From Lentisphaerota bacterium (GTDB taxonomy: Bacteria > Verrucomicrobiota > Lentisphaeria > Victivallales > Victivallaceae), in NCBI GenBank assembly GCA_015061805.1, contig SUVV01000010.1, forward strand, positions 1 through 64,000: a stretch of DNA of 64,000 bases. Direction: 5' to 3'. Positions within the stretch are counted from its first letter, which is position 1, and each line of letters starts with the position of its first letter. Of this stretch, positions 34,110-44,031 are shown one piece after another. Below the pieces are notes generated by a model that made no database searches, was not told where the DNA came from, and was given only the letters and a program-made list of their open reading frames with translations. Made by a program: the position numbers and the translations under genes.

Positions 34110-35255
34110 TTACTCCCCGCGCAGGAAATTACCGGCGCGTTTAACAAATTCTTTGTGGCGCGGAGTATTGTTTTCGGTGAAAGTTTCCGCCAGTTTTTCC
34201 AACAATGCTTTCTGTTCTTTGGAAAGATTCACCGGAGTTTCCACAATGACCCGGATGTGCAGATCACCTCTGCCCATTCCGCGACGGAGTGACGGCGCGC
34301 CCTTGCCCTTGAGCCGGAGGATCTGTCCGCTCTGGGTTCCGGCAGGAACGTTGAGTTTGGCTTTGCCGGAAATCGTCGGAACTTCCACGGCTCCACCGGT
34401 CGCGGCGACCGCAAAAGAGACCGGAACTTCGCAATAAAGGTTATTGCCGTCACGTTCAAAAACAGCGCTCGGCCGGACATGGATGAAAATATAGAGATCA
34501 CCGGCGGGACCGCCGTTGATTCCGCCGCCTCCCTGTCCGGAATCACGCAGCTGGGAACCGGTGTCAACACCCGCAGGAATACGGATGGTGCGCTGACGTT
34601 TCACCTGCACCTGACCGCGGCCGCGGCATGAACGGCAGGGCTTCTCGATCACCTGACCGCTGCCGCCGCAGGCGGGACAGGTCTGACGGACACTGAAAAA
34701 TCCCTGTGAAACGGTATAACTGCCGCTGCCGCCGCAACGGGAACAACTCTTTTTACCGCTGCCTTCGGCACAGCCGGAACCGTGACATTCGGAACATTTT
34801 TCCATTTTGGTGATATCGATGGTCTTTTCGACACCGTACATGGCATCTTCAAAGTCGATCTCCAGATCGTAACGCAGATCATCGCCGCGCCGGGGCGCAT
34901 TGGGGTCACGACGGGAACGGCCGCCGCCGAAGAGGTCTTCAAAACTGAAGCCGCCTCCGCCACCGCCGCCGAAGAACTGACTGAATATATCCTGCGCCCG
35001 CTGGTAATCATAACCGCCTCCGCCGCCGCCCTGACGGGTGTAGGCATCGTGACCGAACTGATCATACTGCTGACGCTTCTCCGGATTGCTCAAAGTTTCG
35101 TAAGCAATGGAGATATCTTTGAATTTTTCTTCGGCTTTCTTATCGCCCTGATTGCGGTCCGGGTGATATTTCAGCGCCAGTTTGCGGTACGCTTTTTTTA
35201 TCTCATCGGCGCTGGCACCTTTGCTGATGCCGAGTGTTTCATAATAATCAGCCAT
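34110..35255 (-). CDS. dnaJ: Chaperone DnaJ
   Basis: Co-chaperone that stimulates DnaK. The 381-aa protein has a J domain with HPD at 31-33, a Gly/Phe-rich linker (GGGGGYDY and [14 protein letters not shown]), and four zinc-finger CxxCxGxG repeats ([32 protein letters not shown]). The C-terminal substrate-binding domain follows. This is a complete type I DnaJ. It lies 6 nt after grpE. dnaK is not in the window. Confidence 0.97.
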   Translation of the reverse strand: MADYYETLGISKGASADEIKKAYRKLALKYHPDRNQGDKKAEEKFKDISIAYETLSNPEKRQQYDQFGHDAYTRQGGGGGGYDYQRAQDIFSQFFGGGGGGGFSFEDLFGGGRSRRDPNAPRRGDDLRYDLEIDFEDAMYGVEKTIDITKMEKCSECHGSGCAEGSGKKSCSRCGGSGSYTVSQGFFSVRQTCPACGGSGQVIEKPCRSCRGRGQVQVKRQRTIRIPAGVDTGSQLRDSGQGGGGINGGPAGDLYIFIHVRPSAVFERDGNNLYCEVPVSFAVAATGGAVEVPTISGKAKLNVPAGTQSGQILRLKGKGAPSLRRGMGRGDLHIRVIVETPVNLSKEQKALLEKLAETFTENNTPRHKEFVKRAGNFLRGE

Positions 35256-35261
35256 AATGAC

Positions 35262-35879
35262 TTATTCCTCCTTTTTTTCCGGTTCCTCTGCGGGTGCATT
35301 GCCGGAAGAGACCAGTACGCGGGCGGGGCGAAGCAACTTTTCACCCATGGTGAATCCGCCGCTCCACTCCCGGATGATACAGCCTTCCGGAACAGTTTCC
35401 GAATTCTCATAACCGACGGCATCGTGGAGTGAAGGATCAAATTTTTCTCCGGCGGTTTTCATCCGTTTAACGCCGAGTTCATCCAGCGCCTTGTCGAATT
35501 CGCCGATGATCATATTCATACCCTGCTTGAGCGCTTCGAGGTTGTCCGACTGTTCAGCGGCACTCTGCGCCATTCCGAGGTAATCGACCACCGAGAGGAA
35601 AGGAACGAGCGTGGAAGAAATGGCATAACTTCTGGCATCAGCGACGTCCCGGACGGAACGTTTGCGGAAGTTCTGATATTCAGCCTGCAAATAGAGATAT
35701 TTGGCCTGCAATTCGGCGAGTTCGGCTTTAAGTTTGTCCTCAGCGGAAAGTTCCGGAGTTTCCGGAGCGCTCTCTTCTGCGGAAGCTTCCGGGGCATCAT
35801 TGAGAACGGTATCAACTTTTTCTTCTGCTTCGGGATTGATTTCCGGATTTTCCGGAGAATTATCTTTTTTTCTGAACAT
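35262..35879 (-). CDS. grpE: Nucleotide exchange factor GrpE
   Basis: Releases ADP from DnaK. The 205-aa protein has an acidic, low-complexity N-terminus (residues 1-60), a long coiled coil with LYLQAEYQNFRKRSVRD, and a C-terminal beta domain with FDPSLHDAVGYENSETVPEG, where the HDAV element is characteristic. It is the first gene of the grpE-dnaJ-smpB operon, preceded by a consensus promoter and an inverted repeat over the -35 region. Confidence 0.95.
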   Translation of the reverse strand: MFRKKDNSPENPEINPEAEEKVDTVLNDAPEASAEESAPETPELSAEDKLKAELAELQAKYLYLQAEYQNFRKRSVRDVADARSYAISSTLVPFLSVVDYLGMAQSAAEQSDNLEALKQGMNMIIGEFDKALDELGVKRMKTAGEKFDPSLHDAVGYENSETVPEGCIIREWSGGFTMGEKLLRPARVLVSSGNAPAEEPEKKEE

Positions 35880-35917
35880 AATATGTTAAACTCCATATAA
35901 ATGCTTGTCAAATCAAT

Positions 35918-35966
35918 AATATAAACTGGGAAATGGTAATTTTCAAGTAAAAAACGCTTCTTGAAA
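35918..35966 (-). promoter_or_regulatory. grpE operon promoter with overlapping inverted repeat
   Basis: On the minus strand TTGAAA (35946-35941) and TATATT (35923-35918) with 17-nt spacing. The -35 hexamer is part of an inverted repeat, TTTCAAG (35941-35947) and CTTGAAA (35960-35966), which could be an operator. The CIRCE element of HrcA is not present. The rest of the gap to 36159 holds no gene I can support. Confidence 0.65.
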
Positions 35967-36159
35967 TGATCACTTTTTGTGACTCCCGGTTTTTCCGGTG
36001 ATCTCCATTGTATTGCAGCATATCGTCAACAAAGATTATCGTGGATCTATTGCAGGATACGATTTGCCCGGAACCGGAAAAATAAGGACAATCTCCGTAA
36101 AAAAACGGAAATTGTTCTGATAAATTTACTGCTTGCAGTACAATTGCAAAAATTGCATA

Positions 36160-37257
36160 TCAGCGCAGTTTTATGATGGTTGCGGGTTTACCGGATGTAT
36201 CATTGTACATTTCTGCATCGACAGAGCCGTTGTCCCGGATTTTCAAAACGGCAAACCCCTGCATACTGTCTATGCTGTAAATGACAATCTCCTCAACTTT
36301 CATCGAATCCAAATGCTTCTTTGCCCCGGAAGTGTTGGGAGTTTGTTTTTTACGCCGCGCCAAAGCAGAATAAAATTGCTCTTTGCTGTCCGCAAGAATT
36401 TCGATTTTTTTGCCGTGATTCCACAAATAGCCGAGACTGCTTACAACCAGTTGAGTGAGGGTGTTGTCTCCGACTCTGACCTTCATGAAAGATGGCTGGT
36501 GGGTGTTTCCGGCAAGAATTATGACATTTTTACGTTGAGCGAGAATTTTCGTCACTTCCGGATAACTTGGCAGCAGCCAGCCCGGTTTATTCGTGGAACA
36601 TGGCAGAAGCGGTATATGCGTGATGAAAAAAATGTTGCGCGCATCAGGATTGGCAGCGAGAGTTTTTTTCAGAAAATTGATCGATGTCTGCGGTTGCGGT
36701 TCTGCAAAATCATCGTAAAAAATATAGAGATCATGATTGTAAGAAAATGAAAAATCAGAATTGATGGACTTTCTGCCCAACTCTTTGGCAATCAACGGCA
36801 AAAATGCATCGTTATAAATTTGATGTTCCCATAATGCACTCTGCTGCATAACACCGTCAACGCAGGTGAGCATATACCGCCTGACATCGTGATTTCCCTT
36901 TACCGACAGCAGTTTGTGGTCAGGATAAAATTTTTTGAGTGTCAGAAATGAATCAACCAGCATCCGGTTCAGAAGATCCTGCGTCGCAGCAATACCCTGA
37001 ACGATATCGCCGAGTTGAATGACGAAAGGAAATTTTTCATTCAACTTCTCAGCAGAAGTGCGGAGCAGTTCGGGGGATTGTTTATCCCACATATCGACAT
37101 AAGCTGCAGAATATTTGGTCATTATTCTGCCATCCGGAGCAGTATGATATTTTTTCGCGTCAAAGTGGACATCGCCAAGCAGCATAACCTGATAATCGCC
37201 CGCAATCAATAAACATGATGCACCTGATACCGCCAAAAAAAGAATAATTCTTTTCAT
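36160..37257 (-). CDS. Secreted metallophosphoesterase
   Basis: A 365-aa calcineurin-like phosphoesterase with an N-terminal signal peptide (MKRIILFLAVSGASCLLIAG). Metal-binding motifs are in order: GDVH, GDIV, GNHD, then THIP and GNTH. The Cys in the signal region does not form a clear lipobox. Substrate unknown; periplasmic nucleotide, phospholipid or phosphosugar hydrolysis are all possible. It is transcribed alone from a promoter at 37312-37339, with a 15-bp palindrome in the leader. Base composition is somewhat more AT-rich than its neighbours. Confidence 0.82.
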   Translation of the reverse strand: MKRIILFLAVSGASCLLIAGDYQVMLLGDVHFDAKKYHTAPDGRIMTKYSAAYVDMWDKQSPELLRTSAEKLNEKFPFVIQLGDIVQGIAATQDLLNRMLVDSFLTLKKFYPDHKLLSVKGNHDVRRYMLTCVDGVMQQSALWEHQIYNDAFLPLIAKELGRKSINSDFSFSYNHDLYIFYDDFAEPQPQTSINFLKKTLAANPDARNIFFITHIPLLPCSTNKPGWLLPSYPEVTKILAQRKNVIILAGNTHQPSFMKVRVGDNTLTQLVVSSLGYLWNHGKKIEILADSKEQFYSALARRKKQTPNTSGAKKHLDSMKVEEIVIYSIDSMQGFAVLKIRDNGSVDAEMYNDTSGKPATIIKLR

Positions 37258-37285
37258 TTACAAATTTCCTTTGATGTTGCAAAAT

Positions 37286-37300
37286 GTACTGACACAGTAC
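37286..37300. promoter_or_regulatory. Palindrome in the phosphoesterase leader
   Basis: GTACTG-aca-CAGTAC is a perfect 6-bp inverted repeat just downstream of the predicted transcription start, fitting a repressor operator. Confidence 0.45.
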
Positions 37301-37311
37301 GTATTCCCGTT

Positions 37312-37339
37312 AATATAGCACTATCGGTAAAATATACAA
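37312..37339 (-). promoter_or_regulatory. Promoter of the metallophosphoesterase gene
   Basis: On the minus strand TTGTAT (37339-37334), 16 nt, TATATT (37317-37312). Confidence 0.6.
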
Positions 37340-37434
37340 CCGCATTACCCTTGCCTGATGCAGTCATTTTAATATGTTGTGCAGAAGGTTTATAGAAAAA
37401 TATGCTTTTTTTTCGTTTTTTATTGAAAAACAGT

Positions 37435-37462
37435 TTGAAAAAACCGAATTCAGTGCTATATT
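37435..37462 (+). promoter_or_regulatory. tRNA-Asp promoter
   Basis: TTGAAA (37435-37440) and TATATT (37457-37462) with 16-nt spacing, 56 nt ahead of the tRNA. Confidence 0.7.
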
Positions 37463-37518
37463 ATGTAACTGTTGACAGCGATTGAACTATCAATCCTGAC
37501 AACGCCGCTAATAAAAGC

Positions 37519-37595
37519 GGGGGAGTAGCTCAACTGGTTAGAGTGCCACCCTGTCACGGTGGATGTTGCGGGTTCGAGTCCCGTCTCTCTCGCCA
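37519..37595 (+). tRNA. tRNA-Asp (GTC)
   Basis: A 77-nt cloverleaf with acceptor GGGGGAG/CTCTCTC (two G-U pairs), anticodon arm CCACC-ctGTCac-GGTGG, T-arm GCGGG/CCCGT and encoded CCA. Confidence 0.95.
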
Positions 37596-37647
37596 TTTTT
37601 TTTGCCTTTTTTCCGGGCGGATGACAAAAAATCACTGTAAAAATAAT

Positions 37648-37689
37648 AAATCTCAAGGCAGCAAGTGAACTTGTCTTTGAGATTTTTTT
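37648..37689 (+). terminator. Terminator after tRNA-Asp
   Basis: AAATCTCAA (37648-37656) pairs with TTGAGATTT (37677-37685) with a partly paired interior, followed by a T-run to 37689. It may also serve the convergent GH78 gene. Confidence 0.7.
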
Positions 37690-37702
37690 CTGTTGTTTAC
37701 AA

Positions 37703-40324
37703 TCACCTGGCAAAAATCATTTTGATCTCGTATGAGCCGTTTTCAAGATCCAATTCTTTTGAATCGATAACTTTTCCATTCATGGTGATCTTTTCTGCAT
37801 TCAAATCCGGCAATTTTACCTTTACACAGGTATTGCAGGGCGCAGATATTTTCCATGTCCAGCTGCGTAAAGTAAATTTCCATTCACTTGAAGCTTTGCC
37901 GTAAGGTGTTTCCAAACTGCACTTTATGTATTTCAACCGGCGATCTGGTTCTGCGGCAAAGCAAAGTACCCTTCCTCCGGGAGTATCTTCATCGAAGCGG
38001 ATGCCTCCGGCACAGGAAGTCATCCACTCTGCCACTGCACCATAGGAATAATGGTTGAATGAATTCATATTGACATTGCCGAAACCATCCTTTACAGTAT
38101 AGGAATTCCAACGTTCCCAAATGGTGGTCGCTCCCTGATTTACTGAAAAAAGCCACGATGGATATTCTTCCTGAAGCAGCAGATCGTAAGCTGTTTCCGG
38201 ATATCCGCATTTGCTTAAAGCCGATGTCAGCCATGGTGTCCCGACAAATCCGGTGGAAAGTCTGTTACCATTTTCCCGGATCAGTCTGACCAGCAGTTCA
38301 CCGTTTTTATTTCTCTGTTCAGAAGTGAGCAGATCAAATTGCAGTGCCAATACGCATGCCGTTTGAGTTTTAACTTTAAGCAAACCGTCACTTCCTGCAA
38401 ACTCTTTTTGGAAAGCGTTTTTCACCTCTCCGGCAAGTTCAGCATAGTAAGCCGAATCGCTTTTCTTTTTGAGTATAGCAGCAGTTTTACTTAAAATACG
38501 GGCATTTTCAGCAAAAAATGCGGTTCCGATAAGCGGTGAAGGTGTTTTTATCGCCGACAATGAGAGCCAGTCACCGTAAGCAGTTTCGGGGCGTATAAGT
38601 CCGTTTGAACTCTCTTTCTGGTAATCCACCCACTTTTTCATCGAATCAAAACTTTCGGCAAGGATCACCCGATCACCGTAACGCTGATACATTATCCACG
38701 GTACACGTACTGCCGCATCCGCCCATGCCGCAGCTCCCCAGCCGGTATTGAAAATATTGGGGACGATACAGGGAACTGCACCATCTTTGCGCTGAGCTTC
38801 GCGCAGATCGCGCAACCATTTACGGAAAAAGGAGTTGACATTCATGTTGAATGCGGCAGTCGCAGCAAAAACTTCAGCGTCGCCGGTCCAACCCAGCCGT
38901 TCATCCCGCTGTGGACAATCGGTCGGTATTTCAAGAAAATTATCCCGCTGACCCCAGCAGATATTGCTGTAAAGTTGATTGACTTTTTTCACACCGCATT
39001 CAAAGGAACCGGTAACTTCCAGATCGGAATGCATCACAACTGCGACAACATCGATATCTTCGATCTTCACATTGGAATACTGAAAACCGTTGATTTGAAG
39101 ATAACGGAAACCGTGAAAGGTAAAAAACGGTTCATACTCCACAAACTTATCCACCGGTCCGCTGCAGGTGTAATAATCGGTGGATTTTGCACTGCGGTAA
39201 TTCAAATTATAGAGAGTTCCGTCCGGATTGAGCATTTCTCCGAAATGGAATGAATAAAGTACACCGCGCTGACCTTTGAATCTGATTTTCATCCTGCCGG
39301 AAATATTCTGACCGAAATCCCAGATATAGATATCTTTTTGCGGATTGAGAATATTTACCGGTTTCAGTTCCATGATCCGGCGCACCGGATGACAGCACTT
39401 CTGAACGAGTGCCGGTGATTTGGAAGCAGATTCACTCAATACTGCTTTTTTCCATTTTGAATCATCAAAATCAACACTGTCCCAACCGGGCATTTCAAGT
39501 CTGGCATCGTACTGCTCACCATCGTAAATATCGGATGCTAAAATTGGACCTGAAGTACACTTCCAATCTTTTCCGGAAACGATCATTTCAGAGGAACCGT
39601 CGGCATATTTTATTTCCAACTGAAACAGCAGTTCCGGATGATTTCCATAAGTATTCCGTACTCTGCCGCTCAAATACCCGCAATACCAGCCGTCACCAAG
39701 AATTGCACCGGCGGCATTTTTACCGTTTTTCAACAGATGTGTTACATCGTATGAAACAAATTGTATCTGCTTTCTGAAATCGGTCCATCCCGGAACAAAA
39801 TGGTCATTTCCAACTCTTTTGCCGTTTATTTTTGCTTCAAAAAGACCGCGGGCAGTTATATAAAGCACCGCACGCTCGGGAATACTTTTAAGTTCAAACT
39901 CACGTCGGAAATATGGACATGGAGCTGAAGTTGACGGATTGTTTCCATCAAAAAATATCCAATGCGCTTTCCAATCAGAATTATGCAAAAGAGCTGTTTC
40001 AAATCCGGAAATTTCAGAAAGTCCGGAATTGTTTCCATATTGGTCGCGTACTTCGACCTGCCAGAAAATCTGCTGACGGGATCGCAGTTTTACTCCGCCC
40101 CACCGGATACCACTTGAGCAATCAGACTTTACCCAGCCGGAATTCCAAAGGTCCGGAGTTTTCAGTAAATTGATTGAAGAAGCCGCCAATATCCGGTAAT
40201 ATTGCTGCATAGTACCCGGATCACCGGAAATTTTCCAGGATAAAACCGGAAATTCATCACCGATCCAGTTGTATCCGGGTAAATTATTAACTCTTAAATC
40301 AACGGTATTCAACATTTTTTGCAT
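37703..40324 (-). CDS. GH78 alpha-L-rhamnosidase-like protein
   Basis: An 873-aa protein with no signal peptide, probably cytoplasmic. The N-terminal fibronectin-like and beta-sandwich domains are followed by the (alpha/alpha)6 barrel. The hallmark DCPQRDERLGWTGDA carries the catalytic-site acidic residues, and WERWNSYTVKDGFG and NSFNHYSYGAVAEWM line the cleft. It removes alpha-L-rhamnosyl residues from glycans or glycosides. The start at 40324 is the best ATG but has no good ribosome-binding site; translation may be coupled to the upstream Ntn hydrolase gene 15 nt away. It is the last gene of a five-gene operon. Confidence 0.88.
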   Translation of the reverse strand: MQKMLNTVDLRVNNLPGYNWIGDEFPVLSWKISGDPGTMQQYYRILAASSINLLKTPDLWNSGWVKSDCSSGIRWGGVKLRSRQQIFWQVEVRDQYGNNSGLSEISGFETALLHNSDWKAHWIFFDGNNPSTSAPCPYFRREFELKSIPERAVLYITARGLFEAKINGKRVGNDHFVPGWTDFRKQIQFVSYDVTHLLKNGKNAAGAILGDGWYCGYLSGRVRNTYGNHPELLFQLEIKYADGSSEMIVSGKDWKCTSGPILASDIYDGEQYDARLEMPGWDSVDFDDSKWKKAVLSESASKSPALVQKCCHPVRRIMELKPVNILNPQKDIYIWDFGQNISGRMKIRFKGQRGVLYSFHFGEMLNPDGTLYNLNYRSAKSTDYYTCSGPVDKFVEYEPFFTFHGFRYLQINGFQYSNVKIEDIDVVAVVMHSDLEVTGSFECGVKKVNQLYSNICWGQRDNFLEIPTDCPQRDERLGWTGDAEVFAATAAFNMNVNSFFRKWLRDLREAQRKDGAVPCIVPNIFNTGWGAAAWADAAVRVPWIMYQRYGDRVILAESFDSMKKWVDYQKESSNGLIRPETAYGDWLSLSAIKTPSPLIGTAFFAENARILSKTAAILKKKSDSAYYAELAGEVKNAFQKEFAGSDGLLKVKTQTACVLALQFDLLTSEQRNKNGELLVRLIRENGNRLSTGFVGTPWLTSALSKCGYPETAYDLLLQEEYPSWLFSVNQGATTIWERWNSYTVKDGFGNVNMNSFNHYSYGAVAEWMTSCAGGIRFDEDTPGGRVLCFAAEPDRRLKYIKCSLETPYGKASSEWKFTLRSWTWKISAPCNTCVKVKLPDLNAEKITMNGKVIDSKELDLENGSYEIKMIFAR

Positions 40325-40339
40325 AATCAAATTAAAACG

Positions 40340-41488
40340 TTACAGAGCGCGTTTTTCCAAAAGAGCTGATGCTTCGGTCCAGATTGAATAGGCGATATCG
40401 TTGAGCAGTCTGACTGCTTCAGATTTTTTACCTTCATCAAGCATTGCGCGCGCATCAGCTTTGGCTTTGCTGTACTTAAGCATGGAATTCTTTTCAAATT
40501 CCAGCCACTCTTCCGGGATGTATGCTTCATGACCGAGCAATTCAAAACGTTCAAATGACATCGCTGACCAACTGTAATCTCCCATGCCGGGCAGAATTTT
40601 TTCCGCACAGACCGGAACCGGAATGCAAACTGTATTGCGGGGATGACCGACAGTAAAATATCCGGTTGAAAGCACCCCGGGGTATTGCCGGTCGATTTCA
40701 AGACTGCCGGTCGAATTGGTGCGCTTGTAACAGAGAGAACGCTTTTCCGGAGATTCTTCCGGCATGGTACAGTGGCGGGAAAGTTCCAGCATGGATTCGA
40801 TGCTGATTTTTCCGTACTTGTCCATGATCTCATTCAATCCGGAGAAAGCAATGTATGCTCTGGCGCTGCTGTTGAGATAATTTTTGATATTGTTTCTTGA
40901 AATTGCCTGCATACCGGGATTCTGCCAGATGTTGGCGCGCACAGCATAACCGCTGGTGTAAGGCTGAACATTGATGACTTTGGTATTCAATTCGCAGATA
41001 TAGCCTTCGTTGGTATCCATAAAGAAGAAGATGGAACCTTTCTGATTATGGTGCCAATAATCTCCGGATAAAATGATCTCTTTCAACTTTTCGACCGCCT
41101 GTGCCGCAGTATCGCAGGATTCAATGATCACCTCCATTATCTGCGGAGTACTTTTTTTGGTATCATCGGTCGGATAGTCGATGCATATTTCGCCGCTGTT
41201 CATGATTCCGGCAAGACCGGAAGAATTCATCGCCATATTGGCTTTGGCATCGCTGCCGAGAGAGATCCACTTGCGCGGAGAATTTTCCGGGCTCAGGAAA
41301 ACTGCAACGTTTCTCACCTTTGAATCCCGGTTTTTGTGCAGGACATTGGTGTTGTTACAGGTAAGATCGTTGAAAACCATCCAGCTGGTGCATTCATGAT
41401 CATAAACCGGATTATCATCATCATCGAAATTTCTTACTGATGAAAAATATTTTCTGAAAAAATTTGCGAAAGAGAACAATTTTTTCAT
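40340..41488 (-). CDS. Ntn-hydrolase, C45/acyl-transferase-like
   Basis: A 382-aa protein resembling the C45/penicillin-acylase-type (linear amide C-N hydrolase) Ntn family. After a 32-residue propeptide, Cys33 in [11 protein letters not shown] would become the N-terminal nucleophile by self-cleavage. [25 protein letters not shown] and [10 protein letters not shown] match family segments. The propeptide starts [15 protein letters not shown] and is not a clear export signal. It overlaps araD by 4 nt. Its presence inside a rhamnosidase/sugar operon suggests an N-acylated or amide-linked substrate, but this is inference. Confidence 0.72.
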   Translation of the reverse strand: MKKLFSFANFFRKYFSSVRNFDDDDNPVYDHECTSWMVFNDLTCNNTNVLHKNRDSKVRNVAVFLSPENSPRKWISLGSDAKANMAMNSSGLAGIMNSGEICIDYPTDDTKKSTPQIMEVIIESCDTAAQAVEKLKEIILSGDYWHHNQKGSIFFFMDTNEGYICELNTKVINVQPYTSGYAVRANIWQNPGMQAISRNNIKNYLNSSARAYIAFSGLNEIMDKYGKISIESMLELSRHCTMPEESPEKRSLCYKRTNSTGSLEIDRQYPGVLSTGYFTVGHPRNTVCIPVPVCAEKILPGMGDYSWSAMSFERFELLGHEAYIPEEWLEFEKNSMLKYSKAKADARAMLDEGKKSEAVRLLNDIAYSIWTEASALLEKRAL

Positions 41489-42186
41489 TTTTCAACTTCC
41501 TTCTCTTTTTGACCGTAATAGGAATTTTCACCATGTTTACGGTAATAATGTTTGTCAAGTATGTACTGACGAACTGTTCCGGCTGAAGGATTGAGAGCAA
41601 GTGCGCGGTAATTCATTTTGGCGACCTCTTCCATCACGACCGCATTATGAACGGATTCAAAAGCATCTTTGCCCCATGAAAAAACTCCATGGTTGCGGAC
41701 GATGACACCGGGAATGGCGATGGGATCTCTGCCTTCAAAAGTTTCGATGATGACTTTGCCGGTATTTTTTTCGTATGCACTTTCAGTTTCTTCAGAACTG
41801 AGATTTCTGGTACAGGGAATGGTTCCGTAAAAATAATCGGCATGAGTCGTACCCATCGGAGTGATCGGCATACCGGCTTGAGCAAAACTGGTGGCGTAAC
41901 TCGAATGGGTGTGAGTGATGCCTCCGATACCCGGAAATGCCTTATAAAGTTCGAGATGAGTAGGAGTATCCGAAGATGGATTGTAATTTCCTTCGATCCG
42001 GTTTCCGTCAAGATCGAGTACGACCATGTCTTCGGCTTTCATCGTTTCGTAACTCACCCCGGAAGGCTTGATGACGATATATTCGCCGCAGCGTGCCGAA
42101 ACATTTCCCCAGGTAAAAATGACCAGACCGTACTTGACCAGATCAAGATTGGCCTGAAACACCTCTTTTTTCAAATTTTCAATCAT
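41485..42186 (-). CDS. araD: L-ribulose-5-phosphate 4-epimerase / class II aldolase
   Basis: Converts L-ribulose 5-phosphate to D-xylulose 5-phosphate. The 233-aa product matches AraD length (231 in E. coli). Zinc ligands are His92 and His94 in [10 protein letters not shown] and His166 in [20 protein letters not shown] and the C-terminal [15 protein letters not shown] (with the epimerase-specific Tyr) are conserved. A related aldolase such as rhamnulose-1-phosphate aldolase is less likely given this C-terminus. It sits between pyridoxal kinase and Ntn hydrolase genes in a tight operon. Confidence 0.88.
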   Translation of the reverse strand: MIENLKKEVFQANLDLVKYGLVIFTWGNVSARCGEYIVIKPSGVSYETMKAEDMVVLDLDGNRIEGNYNPSSDTPTHLELYKAFPGIGGITHTHSSYATSFAQAGMPITPMGTTHADYFYGTIPCTRNLSSEETESAYEKNTGKVIIETFEGRDPIAIPGVIVRNHGVFSWGKDAFESVHNAVVMEEVAKMNYRALALNPSAGTVRQYILDKHYYRKHGENSYYGQKEKEVEK

Positions 42187-42194
42187 GGCAGTAA

Positions 42195-43034
42195 TCAGTT
42201 TTTCAAAAGTTTGATAAGTTCAGGAATGGATTTTTCAAAATTTACTCCGTACCAGATATGATTGGGTTCGGAAATCGTCTGGCGCATCGAATCAACTGTA
42301 AATTCAACTGCAGTTTTCAATGCCGACTGCAGACTTTGACCGCACATCAGACCGGCAAAGCAGGCGCTGGCAAATACATCTCCGGTACCGTGGAAAGAGG
42401 TTTTGATATGTTCTGAATAGTATTCATAATATTCATCTTTATTGCTGTCATACGCCATCACGCCATATTGATCATCTCCCAGATGGACACCGGTGAGCGC
42501 CGCTGCCGGAGAACCCAGAGCACACAAACGTTTCAGCAATGCTTTGACATCATCTTTACTGTATTTTTCATTGCCGATATACTTTTCACCGAGCATGAAT
42601 GCTGCTTCAGTAAAGTTCGGCACAATAATATCCGCTTTGCCGCAGAGTTCTCCCATCTTGCGGGCAAATGCTTCATCGAAACCGGGATAAAGTTTGCCAT
42701 TGTCACCCATCGCCGGGTCAACGAAACGGAGCATGCCGGGGCGGTTGAAATCATCAAATATTTTCCCGACCAGATCGATCTGGCGGAATGATCCGAGATA
42801 TCCGGTGTAAATTCCGTCAAAGGTCACATTTTCCATTTTCCAGGTATCGGAAATAGTCTGGATATCATCCGTAAGATCCCGGAAAGTAAAATTTTTGAAT
42901 GCCGTATGAGTCGACAATACCGCAGTCGGCAGGATCGCAGTTTCAATACCGGCAGCTGAAATTATCGGCAGCGCCACCGTCAGCGAACATTTTCCTACAC
43001 ATGAAATATCTTGAATTGACAACACTCTTTTCAT
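42195..43034 (-). CDS. Pyridoxal/pyridoxamine kinase
   Basis: Phosphorylates B6 vitamers in the salvage route. The 279-aa ribokinase-fold protein begins [20 protein letters not shown], the PdxY/PdxK-type start. It has [14 protein letters not shown] near the substrate site and the anion-hole motif [10 protein letters not shown] near residue 220 (Asp as base). Why it lies in a sugar operon is unclear; the HAD phosphatase upstream could be the partner in vitamer turnover. Confidence 0.85.
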   Translation of the reverse strand: MKRVLSIQDISCVGKCSLTVALPIISAAGIETAILPTAVLSTHTAFKNFTFRDLTDDIQTISDTWKMENVTFDGIYTGYLGSFRQIDLVGKIFDDFNRPGMLRFVDPAMGDNGKLYPGFDEAFARKMGELCGKADIIVPNFTEAAFMLGEKYIGNEKYSKDDVKALLKRLCALGSPAAALTGVHLGDDQYGVMAYDSNKDEYYEYYSEHIKTSFHGTGDVFASACFAGLMCGQSLQSALKTAVEFTVDSMRQTISEPNHIWYGVNFEKSIPELIKLLKN

Positions 43035-43045
43035 GTTTTATCACC

Positions 43046-43690
43046 TTAATTTTCAGAAGAAAGATATTTTTTCATATCGCAAACTTTTGTAAATACTTTA
43101 CCGGGATTGATTTTTTCAAGTTCAGCGATCCGCGCCGACTTCGCCCACGCCGCCGAAAGACAATCAACTCCGGCATCGAATGATGAAGTGACATCGGAAA
43201 CCGCGTCACCGACATAAGCGAGTTCCTCAGGTTTCAAATTATTATCAGCCATCAATTTACGAAGTTGAGCCGCCTTGTCGTTCCGTTCAGATGAACCGGT
43301 TTGAATTGATTCAAAAAATTCATTCAAGCCGAGAAAATCCATCGAAATCTTGCAGGTGGTCTTGGATCTGCCGGTAAGAATACCCAGTCTCACTCCGCGT
43401 TGCCGCAAAAATTCCAAAAGTTCTTTCACTTCAGGAAACAACTCCGGACACCACTTGGGATGAAGTTCCCGGTGCCAGTTATAGAAATCATTTTCCGCTT
43501 CTTTGACAATGCTTCCCATATAATATTTGATCACTCCGGGTTCATTCATACCGAAGTTGCGGTAGATATCCTCCCGGGTCGGAGCCTTGTCACCCATGTG
43601 TTTGGCAAATACCAGATCAAAGACCTCCAAACAGAAATCAACACTGTCAGCAAGAGTTCCATCAAAGTCAAAAGCAATAAATTTATACAT
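43046..43690 (-). CDS. HAD-family phosphatase
   Basis: A 214-aa HAD hydrolase of the phosphoglycolate phosphatase-like subgroup: motif I DFDGTLADS (residues 8-16), motif II ILTGRSKTT, motif III Lys in the NDKAAQLRK region, motif IV YVGDAVSDV. A helical cap lies between motifs I and II. Substrate unknown. It is the first gene of the HAD-pdxK-araD-Ntn-GH78 operon. A weak -10 (TATTAT near 43722-43727) with TTTACA 19 nt upstream may serve it. Confidence 0.85.
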   Translation of the reverse strand: MYKFIAFDFDGTLADSVDFCLEVFDLVFAKHMGDKAPTREDIYRNFGMNEPGVIKYYMGSIVKEAENDFYNWHRELHPKWCPELFPEVKELLEFLRQRGVRLGILTGRSKTTCKISMDFLGLNEFFESIQTGSSERNDKAAQLRKLMADNNLKPEELAYVGDAVSDVTSSFDAGVDCLSAAWAKSARIAELEKINPGKVFTKVCDMKKYLSSEN

Positions 43691-44001
43691 GACAGATCAC
43701 CTCTAATCAAACTGCAAATATATAATACATTCAATAAAAATAGCATTGTAAACTGTTTTTTTCAAGTTTTCCTTGAAAAATTGCTTTATCCGGGATATCT
43801 TATTGGAGAAGCCGTACTGCAGAAGAAAAACTTTTCTGACCGGTGCGGCAGTAAATAATATAATAATTGTATATTAAATGTAAATTATATTGATGATATA
43901 GGGTTTGAATTTTTGTAAATAACATACATAACATGTTGATTATCATATATACTATAAAAAAACAAAGTTGTAAAGAACTATGAAATCAACTGTGAAAATA
44001 A
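43691..44001. other. AT-rich intergenic region between divergent operons
   Basis: The region is very AT-rich and has no ORF with a plausible start or product. AAGTTGTAAA (43965-43974) recurs inverted as TTTACAACTT (44043-44052), 68 nt apart and bracketing the PHP-gene promoter. TTATTTAC repeats with an 11-12 nt period near 44051-44079. No DnaA boxes are seen. Confidence 0.4.
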
Positions 44002-44031
44002 TTGTGAACAAAAAACAGTTTTCAGTATATT
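44002..44031 (+). promoter_or_regulatory. Probable promoter of the PHP gene
   Basis: TTGTGA (44002-44007) and TATATT (44026-44031) with 18-nt spacing, giving a leader of about 80 nt. Confidence 0.5.

Noticed and set aside
35880-36159. CIRCE element before grpE
   Set aside because: No TTAGCACTC-N9-GAGTGCTAA-like sequence is present; only a different, shorter inverted repeat is seen.
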